Assembly (NCBI GenBank): GCA_943359705.1
Contig: CALRIB010000013.1
Location: 1 to 15,331, forward strand
DNA: 15,331 nucleotides
Origin: Candidatus Nomurabacteria bacterium
Lineage (GTDB): Bacteria; Patescibacteriota; Minisyncoccia; Phycocordibacterales; UBA2100
Direction: 5' to 3'
This document shows, piece after piece, positions 1-5,551 of the stretch. The translations under genes and the position numbers were made by a program. The notes under the pieces were generated by a model, which did no database searches, had not been told where the DNA came from, and saw only the letters and a list, made by a program, of their open reading frames with translations. Position 1 is the stretch's first letter. Every line of letters begins with the position of its first letter.

Positions 1-461
1 GGAAGCAATCCTTCTTTGACGAAGGCATTTCGAAGATGCACCAGCGTGACAAGTCCAGCGTTTGGAGCGCGGCGGATAAAGGAAAGCCGCATCCACGCTT
101 TCTCCCTCACGACTGCCGGGCATTTGAATACGGCAATCATGTCCCCGACCGTTTTGATCGTGCGCTTGTTGATCTGACGCTCAAGCTCGTCGAACGTCCA
201 GCGCTCATGACGAGGTGGGTCATCGCTGGCATAGAACTCCGCGAACGAAACACATCGATTCACGAAACCTTGCGGCAGCGAACCCTTTGCAAACGCTTCG
301 TGGATGAACGTTAGCAGGGAACGTTTGTCACCGGAATTCGCCTCCGTCGGCGCTTCCGGAAGAGCGACTCGCCCCGTGCTCCTGTCGCCCAACGCTGTAG
401 CAAGGTGTTCGATAGCGGTGCTTAACCGGTTCAAAGACGCGGTCAGTGCTTTATTGCTCAT
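1..461 (-). CDS. Unknown protein, N-terminal 153 residues, cut by window edge
   Basis: An open frame runs leftward from an ATG at 461-459 to the window edge with no stop, so the 3' end is missing. The start is well supported. A strong Shine-Dalgarno (AAGGAAGG) lies about 6 bases upstream, and an extended -10 promoter (489-517) lies about 20 bases further up. The protein opens MSNKALTASLNRLSTAIEHL, a likely amphipathic helix. A Pro/Glu-rich linker follows, then a mixed charged region containing FDELERQINKRTIKTV and a basic stretch (RLSFIRRAP). I see no signal peptide, membrane helix or catalytic motif, and I do not recognise a family. It diverges from rpsP. Confidence that it is a gene comes from the frame length and the start signals, not from homology. 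The + strand frame at 36-314 is its shadow. Confidence 0.72.
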   Translation of the reverse strand, partial: MSNKALTASLNRLSTAIEHLATALGDRSTGRVALPEAPTEANSGDKRSLLTFIHEAFAKGSLPQGFVNRCVSFAEFYASDDPPRHERWTFDELERQINKRTIKTVGDMIAVFKCPAVVREKAWMRLSFIRRAPNAGLVTLVHLRNAFVKEGLL

Positions 462-488
462 TGGTGCCTTCCTTGGTTAACTGCAAGA

Positions 489-517
489 GTCATATCACTT
501 TCTGGTACCGCGGGCAA
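489..517 (-). promoter_or_regulatory. Promoter of the leftward gene
   Basis: On the minus strand, -35 TTGCCC (517-512), a 17-base spacer and -10 TATGAC (494-489), with an extended-10 TG one base upstream of the hexamer. The predicted start near 482 leaves a leader of about 20 bases that carries the Shine-Dalgarno. It is back to back with the rpsP promoter in a 113-bp divergent gap. Confidence 0.6.
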
Positions 518-535
518 TCTAATGGGCACCGGCCG

Positions 536-563
536 TTGATTTTTGGGTCTTATCTGGTAGAGT
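536..563 (+). promoter_or_regulatory. Candidate promoter of the rpsP operon
   Basis: -35 TTGATT (536-541), a 16-base spacer and -10 TAGAGT (558-563) preceded by an extended-10 TG at 555-556. The predicted start is near 570, only about 5 bases before the rpsP ATG at 575. The mRNA would therefore be leaderless or nearly so, which fits the absence of a Shine-Dalgarno there. Confidence 0.5.
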
Positions 564-574
564 GCTCCGCACAT

Positions 575-1063
575 ATGTTGATGATACGAATGCAGCGCAC
601 AGGCAAGATCAATCAGCCGTCTTTTCGCATTGTCGTCATCGAGCACGCCCGCTCGCCCAAGTCGTCCAACTTCACTGAGAAACTCGGCACCTACAACCCC
701 AAGACCAAGGACCGCAATTTAAACGAAGACCGCATCAAGTACTGGCTCTCTGTGGGCGCAAAGCCTTCTGCCACGGTGCACAACATGCTGGTTTCCGCGA
801 AAATCATTAGCGCGAAAAAGATAAACATTCTTCCTGCATACAAAGCTCCGGCGGAAGCCGCGGCAGCTGAAAAAGAGGCAGAAGCTGCAAAAGCCGAGGA
901 ACAAAAGGCAAAAGAGGAGGCCAAGGCGGCGCACGACGCAGAGGTAGAAGCCGACAAAGCTGCGGCAGAGGCTGAGAAGAAGGAGGAAGTCCCGGCGCCC
1001 GAACTCAAGGACGAGGGAGCAAAGCCGGCCGTTGAGGCAGCAGTAGAAGCTGCAAAGGAGTAG
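575..1063 (+). CDS. rpsP: 30S ribosomal protein bS16 with long charged C-terminal tail
   Basis: Structural protein of the small ribosomal subunit, bound to the 5' domain of 16S rRNA and important for 30S assembly. The ATG at 575 is chosen because it gives the family opening MLMIRMQRTGKINQPSFRIV. The frame stays open upstream to 446, but that extension overlaps the divergent gene and both promoters. The conserved core covers residues 1 to about 90: the RIVVIEHARSP strand, KLGTYNP at 37-43, and the DRIKYWLSVGAKPSATV helix region. Residues 91-162 are a low-complexity Ala/Glu/Lys tail, probably helical and exposed. Most bS16 proteins are 80-90 residues, so the tail nearly doubles the length; I recall such tails in CPR proteins. 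It is the first gene of rpsP-khpA-trmD. No Shine-Dalgarno is visible. Confidence 0.95.
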   Translation: MLMIRMQRTGKINQPSFRIVVIEHARSPKSSNFTEKLGTYNPKTKDRNLNEDRIKYWLSVGAKPSATVHNMLVSAKIISAKKINILPAYKAPAEAAAAEKEAEAAKAEEQKAKEEAKAAHDAEVEADKAAAEAEKKEEVPAPELKDEGAKPAVEAAVEAAKE

Positions 1064-1064
1064 T

Positions 1065-1094
1065 TTGCCTGCCTGTCGGCAGACAGGCTATACT
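1065..1094 (+). promoter_or_regulatory. Possible internal promoter for khpA-trmD
   Basis: TTGCCT (1065-1070) and TATACT (1089-1094) are separated by 18 bases, and the spacer is almost exactly the palindrome at 1067-1088. The -10 is good and the -35 is four of six. The predicted start near 1101 is about 14 bases before the khpA ATG. It may simply be read-through sequence inside the operon. Confidence 0.35.
1067..1088 (+). repeat. 22-bp GC-rich palindrome, copy A
   Basis: Same frame as the two copies before rpoB: an 11-base half GCCTGCCTGTC followed by GGCAGACAGGC, an imperfect inverse. It can form a hairpin between rpsP and khpA. There is no T-run after it, so it is not a clear intrinsic terminator, although it might slow decay or attenuate transcription. 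It belongs to the family with half-site consensus GCCTGCCTGCC. Confidence 0.7.
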
Positions 1095-1114
1095 GACCTC
1101 ATTACCAAGATAGA

Positions 1115-1453
1115 ATGACGGATATGGACCGAGATCAGCAATTTTTGGAATACGTGGTGAAGGCTTTGGTAGACAATCCCGATGATGTGAAAATCAAGCG
1201 CGTTGTCGACGAGATGGGCGTACTCCTCACGCTTTCGGTCAACAAAGACGATATGGGCAAGGTCATCGGCCGCTCGGGCCAGACCGCGAAGGCCATCCGC
1301 ACCGTGCTTCGCGTGGTCGGTATGAAAAACGACGCCCGCGTCAATCTCAAAATCGAAGAACCGGAGGGAAGTGAACGCGCCATGGGCGGAGGAATGGGCG
1401 AAGGTACTCGCGACCGCTCGGTCGACGACGTCATCGACTCCCTGAAGAGCTAG
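1115..1453 (+). CDS. khpA: KhpA-type KH-domain RNA-binding protein
   Basis: Small single KH-domain protein of the KhpA (YlqC) family. Members bind RNA, often with KhpB, and are usually encoded between rpsP and the rimM/trmD genes, as here. The KH core is residues 10-85, with the GxxG nucleotide-binding loop as GRSG at 52-55 inside GKVIGRSGQTAKAIRT. The preceding helix-strand region reads VDNPDDV and DEMGVLLTLSV. Typical members have 75-80 residues. Here there is a short N-terminal addition and a C-terminal tail (86-112) with a glycine-rich patch (GGGMGEG). The first ATG at 1115 is used; ATG 1124 (MDRDQQF) is an equally good start, and neither has a convincing Shine-Dalgarno. trmD begins one base after the stop, so the two are probably translationally coupled. 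Confidence 0.93.
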   Translation: MTDMDRDQQFLEYVVKALVDNPDDVKIKRVVDEMGVLLTLSVNKDDMGKVIGRSGQTAKAIRTVLRVVGMKNDARVNLKIEEPEGSERAMGGGMGEGTRDRSVDDVIDSLKS

Positions 1454-1454
1454 T

Positions 1455-2096
1455 GTGATCCACTTCCACATCGTTACGCTGTTTCCCGACTCGATTGAGG
1501 CGTATCTTTCGAGTTCCATACTCGGGCGCGCACGCGAGAAAAAGCTGATAAAGATTTCCTACTACGACCCGAAGAAATTCACGGTCGGCAAGCATCGGCG
1601 CGTCGACCAGCGGCCGTACGGGGGAGGTCCGGGAATGATTTTGGAGCCCACGGCGGTTTTGAAAGCGGCCGACAAAGCGCTTAAAGGAAAAAGGGGAGTC
1701 GAGAAATTGTTTTTTGCTACGGACGGAAAATTGTTCGACGAAGCGGACGCAAAGAAGCTTTCCAAAAAGAAAGACATCCTATTTATTTCCGGACGGTACG
1801 AAGGAGTCGACGCTCGGGTACAAAAAATTCTGAAAGCCAAAAAAGTTTCCGTCGGTCCATACGTGCTGACCGGCGGTGAGCTTCCGGCTGCAACTCTTAT
1901 TGACGCCATTTCTCGCTTCGTCCCCGGTGTCCTCGGCAAGGCCGAGTCGCTCGAGCGGAGCCGTGTCTCGAGCCCCGAGGTGTATACCCGTCCCGACGTT
2001 TTGACCTGGAAGGGCCGGAAATACAAGGTGCCGGAGGTCCTCAAATCCGGCCACCACGCCAAAATCGACGCTTGGAAGCAGTCTTCACACGAATAA
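1455..2096 (+). CDS. trmD: tRNA (guanine-N1-)-methyltransferase, short and divergent
   Basis: SPOUT-class enzyme that transfers methyl from AdoMet to N1 of G37 in tRNAs, which prevents +1 frameshifting. The start is GTG at 1455, giving the family opening MIHFHIVTLFPDSIEAYLSS, one base after the khpA stop (TAG T GTG). Landmarks: RPYGGGPGM at 53-61, SGRYEGVDARV at 112-122, the knot loop YVLTGGELPA at 136-145, PGVLG at 157-161, YTRPDV at 177-182, and PEVLKSGHHAKIDAW at 193-207. The protein has 213 residues against about 230-250 usually, mainly because the C-terminal domain is short. Two positions are odd. The usual SIGDYVL reads SVGPYVL. The segment between PGVLG and YTRP, which normally holds the catalytic Asp (EDSF), is shorter and contains no Asp. 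Identity is secure; exact catalysis is less certain. Confidence 0.93.
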   Translation: MIHFHIVTLFPDSIEAYLSSSILGRAREKKLIKISYYDPKKFTVGKHRRVDQRPYGGGPGMILEPTAVLKAADKALKGKRGVEKLFFATDGKLFDEADAKKLSKKKDILFISGRYEGVDARVQKILKAKKVSVGPYVLTGGELPAATLIDAISRFVPGVLGKAESLERSRVSSPEVYTRPDVLTWKGRKYKVPEVLKSGHHAKIDAWKQSSHE

Positions 2097-2106
2097 CACC
2101 GAAAAC

Positions 2107-2128
2107 GCCTGCCTGCCGGTAGGCAGGC
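2107..2128 (+). repeat. 22-bp GC-rich palindrome, copy B
   Basis: GCCTGCCTGCC followed by its inverse GGTAGGCAGGC, with one G-T pair in an 11-bp stem. It lies 10 bases after the trmD stop and may end that transcript weakly, although no T-run follows. Its last base directly precedes the -35 of the rpoBC promoter. Confidence 0.8.
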
Positions 2129-2157
2129 TTGACTCTACAGAGAGCCTCGTATATATT
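2129..2157 (+). promoter_or_regulatory. rpoBC promoter
   Basis: -35 TTGACT (2129-2134), a 17-base spacer and -10 TATATT (2152-2157): the best sigma-70-type promoter in the window. The predicted start near 2164 gives a leader of about 160 bases before the rpoB ATG. That leader contains palindrome copy C (2215-2236), then a small CGTC/GACG hairpin (2237-2249) followed by GGTTTT. This arrangement could act as a weak attenuator. Confidence 0.7.
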
Positions 2158-2214
2158 GTGCAAACTTTTGCTACGAGCTGATTGAGTTGCGGACGCGCTT
2201 TTGCAAGCAAAGTT

Positions 2215-2236
2215 CCCTGCCTACCGGCAGGCAGGC
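2215..2236 (-). repeat. 22-bp GC-rich palindrome, copy C (inverted)
   Basis: Read on the minus strand it matches copy B at 21 of 22 positions, so copies B and C form an inverted pair 86 bases apart. Each can fold alone, or the two can pair with each other around the start of the rpoB leader. Confidence 0.8.
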
Positions 2237-2324
2237 GTCGATAAGACGGGTTTTGATAAGAAAATTTAATAGAGAACACACCTCGGGCGCATTCGGCGTT
2301 CAAGGGTAGCTTGTTGAAAAAACA

Positions 2325-5300
2325 ATGGCAAAAACGAAAGTGCGACCGCAGAAGTATTTCGGACGGCATCAGGAACCGCTCATAAAGATGCCCTCGCTCG
2401 TCGAGAGCCAGATAAAGTCATTCACGGATTTCGTGGAGGGCGGCGCGGAGCGCGTGTTCAAAGAATTTTCTCCTATCAGCGACCACTCCAACAAAAAGTT
2501 CGAGCTCAAGCTGGTGAAATTTACTTTCGGTGAACTCCGCTGGGACGAACACTACGCAAAGAAGGCGATGCGCACCTACGAGGCGCCGCTCTCGATGGTG
2601 GTCAAATTGAAGAACAAGACGACCGGCGCGGAAAAGGAGCAGGAAATTTTTCTCGCAGATTTTCCGTGGATGACGCATCACGGCACGTTCATCATCAACG
2701 GCGTCGAGCGCATCGTCGTCCCGCAGCTCGCCCGCTCGTACGGTGTCTTCTTCGAATCCGTCCCCTACAAAGGCAAGAATTATTTTGCCGCTAAAATTAT
2801 TCCCGCGCGCGGTGTGTGGATTGAAATTGAGTCCGACCCCGACGGCGCGATGTACGTCAAGATTGACCGCAAACGCCGTTTTCCCGTTACCTCACTCCTG
2901 CGCGTACTCGGCCTCGGCGCTGAAAAAGAGATCCTGGGCAAATTTGAGAAATCCGCTCCCGCCCGCGACGCAATCGCCGCCACCGTCGCCCACGACCACG
3001 CACACACGCCCGAAGAGGCATTCGTGGAGATTTACCGACGTCTTCGCGACGGCGACATCGCCACTTCCGACAGCGCACGCGAACACGTCCGCTCGATTCT
3101 CTCCGCCGATCGCTACGACCTCTCCCGCGTCGGCCGTTTTCATTTCAACCGTCGCTTCGGACTCCCCATCAAGGAAAGCGATCTCGTTCAAGCCACACTT
3201 ACGCTCGACGACGTCGTTCGCATCATCACCAACATCGCAGAATTGAACGCCGACCCTGCCGCGCTTGCCGACGACATCGACCACCTCGGTTTTCGCCGCG
3301 TTCGTTTCGCCGGAGAATTGCTCGAGCAGCGCATGCGCGTGGGTCTCTCCCGCATGAAACGCAACATCCAGGACCGCATGGCGATGGTAGACGTGGAGAC
3401 CACACTTCCGGTCTCGATGATTAACCCCCGCCCGTTCCAGGCTGCCATCCGAGAATTTTTCACCACCGACCAGCTCTCACAGCTCATGCAGCAGTACAAC
3501 ACCCTCGATGAGATTGAACACCTGCGCACGCTTTCGACGCTCGGTCGCGGCGGCCTCACCTCCGAGCGCGCCGGCCTCGAAGTGCGCGACGTGCACTCTT
3601 CGCACTACGGCCGTGTGTGCCCCATCCACACGCCGGAAGGTAAGAACATCGGCTTGGTGCTTCACATGTCGCTCTACGCCCGCCCCAATGAGTTCGGCAT
3701 TATCGAAACACCGTACGCAAAGGTGGAGAAGGGAATCATCACCAAAGAAATTTCGTATTTGAACGCGCTCGAAGAAGAACAGTACGCAATCGCGCATGCG
3801 GCAACCGCTCGCGATGCCGACGGAAAAATCACCGAGAAATTTGTCGGTGTGCGCATGGGCGGCAAGCCCACGCTCGTGAAGCGCGACGACATCGACTTTA
3901 TGGAAGTCGCGACCAACCAACCGTTCTCCGTCGCCACGTCGCTCATTCCATTCGTGGAAAACGACGACGCCAACCGCGCCTTGATGGGTTCGAACATGCA
4001 GAAACAAGCCGTACCGCTCGCGGTGCCCGAGGCACCTGTCGTCGCGACCGGCGTTGAGAGTGCTGCAGCCCGCGACTCGGGGCGTCTCATCATCGCCGCC
4101 GAAGCGGGTGAAGTCACCTACGCGGACGCGCAGATGATAAAGGTCAAAACAGACAGCAAGACGAAAGAATATCCGCTCGTCAACTTCTCCCGCACCAACG
4201 GCTTCACGACCTTCCACCAGCGTCCGCTCGTATCGGTCGGCGAATCGGTGAAAAAGGGAGCGGTGCTCGCCGACACTTCGACTTCCGTCGGCGGCCAGCT
4301 TGCCATCGGGCAGAACGTCCGCGTGGCGTTCCTCCCATGGTTCGGCGCCAACTACGAAGACGCCATCGTCATTTCAGAAAAATTGGCCAAAGAAGCGCGC
4401 TTCACCTCCATTCACATGGAAGAGTTCGTGTGCGTCGTGCGTGACACCAAGCTCGGGCCTGAGGTCACCACCCACGACATCCCCAACGTCTCCGAATTCA
4501 AACTCCGCAACCTCGACGAGGACGGCGTCGTCCGCATCGGTGCGGAAGTCCGCCCCGGCGACATTCTGGTAGGCAAAGTCACACCGAAAGGTGAGACGCA
4601 GCTCACGCCGGAAGAGCGCCTCCTCCACGCCATTTTCGGTGAGAAGGCCAAAGACGTGAAAGACACGTCGATGAGAATGGAAGGCGGCAAACGCGGCCGC
4701 GTCATCGGCGTCAAAGTATTTTCCCGCGAAACAGGCGACCAACTCGAAAGCGGCGTCATCAAGCGCGTGCACGTGGAAGTCGCGCAGCTCCGCACGATCT
4801 CGGTGGGCGACAAGCTCGCCGGCCGTCACGGCAACAAGGGCGTCATCTCGCGCGTGCTTCCGGAAGAGGACATGCCGTTCGACGAAAGCGGAAACCCGGT
4901 GGACATCATACTCACACCGCTCGGCGTGCCTTCCCGTATGAACCTCGGTCAAATCCTCGAATTGCACCTCGGACTCGCCGCGGAAATGCTCGGTTACCAG
5001 GCCGTCGTTCCTTCGTTCTCAGGCGCGACCGAAGAAGAAATTCGCAACGAACTCAAAGCAGCAGGCGTGGCCGACACCGGCAAGCGCATTCTCTTCGACG
5101 GCCGCACAGGCGAAGCATTCGCACAGCCCGTGTCCGTCGGCGTGATGTACATGCTGAAGCTGCACCACATGGTGGAAGACAAAATCCACATGCGCTCTAT
5201 CGGTCCCTACTCGCTCACGACCCAGCAACCGCTCGGCGGCAAAGCGCAGAACGGCGGTCAGCGCGTGGGAGAAATGGAAGTCTGGGCGTTCCTCGGCTAT

Positions 5301-5546
5301 GGAGCCGCGTATTCGCTCCGCGAAATTCTCACCATCAAATCCGACGACATCCTCGGAAGGTCCGCTGCCTTCGACGCCATCGTCTCAGGCAAGCGTATCG
5401 AGGAAACCAACACACCCGCTACCTTCAACGTCCTCGTCCGTCACCTCCGCGGTCTCGGCATCGACATCGAATTCATCGAAGGAAATTATGATTCTACTAA
5501 GAGCGTGCACCCGTCGATGGGTCGACAGAGCACGCCCCGCAGCTAA
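2325..5546 (+). CDS. rpoB: DNA-directed RNA polymerase subunit beta
   Basis: Second-largest subunit of the RNA polymerase core, forming one side of the active-site cleft. The ATG at 2325 gives MAKTKVRPQKYFGRHQEPL and is followed by the usual PSLVESQIKSFTDFV opening. No Shine-Dalgarno is close to it. Landmarks: the rifampicin-pocket region QLSQLMQQYNTLDEIEH at 383-399; SERAGLEVRDVHSSHYGRVC then HTPEGKNIGL just after; GKVTPKGE; KLAGRHGNKGVIS at 830-842; LTPLGVPSRMNLGQI; and the C-terminal QQPLGGKAQNGGQRVGEME block. Its 1073 residues are close to the compact form without the large lineage inserts of E. coli (1342). The positions matching E. coli D516 and R529 are Gln389 and Thr402, both rifampicin-contact sites. 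The C-terminal tail after IEFIEG is short. rpoC follows after five bases. Confidence 0.98.
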   Translation: MAKTKVRPQKYFGRHQEPLIKMPSLVESQIKSFTDFVEGGAERVFKEFSPISDHSNKKFELKLVKFTFGELRWDEHYAKKAMRTYEAPLSMVVKLKNKTTGAEKEQEIFLADFPWMTHHGTFIINGVERIVVPQLARSYGVFFESVPYKGKNYFAAKIIPARGVWIEIESDPDGAMYVKIDRKRRFPVTSLLRVLGLGAEKEILGKFEKSAPARDAIAATVAHDHAHTPEEAFVEIYRRLRDGDIATSDSAREHVRSILSADRYDLSRVGRFHFNRRFGLPIKESDLVQATLTLDDVVRIITNIAELNADPAALADDIDHLGFRRVRFAGELLEQRMRVGLSRMKRNIQDRMAMVDVETTLPVSMINPRPFQAAIREFFTTDQLSQLMQQYNTLDEIEHLRTLSTLGRGGLTSERAGLEVRDVHSSHYGRVCPIHTPEGKNIGLVLHMSLYARPNEFGIIETPYAKVEKGIITKEISYLNALEEEQYAIAHAATARDADGKITEKFVGVRMGGKPTLVKRDDIDFMEVATNQPFSVATSLIPFVENDDANRALMGSNMQKQAVPLAVPEAPVVATGVESAAARDSGRLIIAAEAGEVTYADAQMIKVKTDSKTKEYPLVNFSRTNGFTTFHQRPLVSVGESVKKGAVLADTSTSVGGQLAIGQNVRVAFLPWFGANYEDAIVISEKLAKEARFTSIHMEEFVCVVRDTKLGPEVTTHDIPNVSEFKLRNLDEDGVVRIGAEVRPGDILVGKVTPKGETQLTPEERLLHAIFGEKAKDVKDTSMRMEGGKRGRVIGVKVFSRETGDQLESGVIKRVHVEVAQLRTISVGDKLAGRHGNKGVISRVLPEEDMPFDESGNPVDIILTPLGVPSRMNLGQILELHLGLAAEMLGYQAVVPSFSGATEEEIRNELKAAGVADTGKRILFDGRTGEAFAQPVSVGVMYMLKLHHMVEDKIHMRSIGPYSLTTQQPLGGKAQNGGQRVGEMEVWAFLGYGAAYSLREILTIKSDDILGRSAAFDAIVSGKRIEETNTPATFNVLVRHLRGLGIDIEFIEGNYDSTKSVHPSMGRQSTPRS

Positions 5547-5551
5547 CGCTT

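Noticed and set aside
36..314. 92-residue + strand frame at the left edge
   Set aside because: It is antisense to the leftward frame that has a strong Shine-Dalgarno and promoter. Its product (many Arg, His, Pro) looks like a shadow.
421..450. GGTTCAAA resembling a tRNA T-loop
   Set aside because: No acceptor stem, anticodon arm or CCA context surrounds it, and it lies inside the leftward coding frame.
446..574. N-terminal extension of rpsP
   Set aside because: It would overlap the divergent gene and both promoters. The family start is at the ATG at 575.
1067..2236. The three palindromes as a CRISPR array
   Set aside because: There are only three, irregularly spaced, in mixed orientation and without spacers of uniform length. 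No cas genes are present.
2085..2369. 94-residue minus-strand frame containing LPAGRQG and LPTGRQA
   Set aside because: It is just the two palindromes read as protein and crosses the rpoBC promoter. No start signals.
3477..4217. 246-residue minus-strand frame opposite rpoB, and similar long antisense frames at 5543-6442 and 6449-7288
   Set aside because: Same GC-bias shadow effect over rpoB and rpoC. The compositions (His, Val, Asp-rich) are typical of reverse-strand artefacts.
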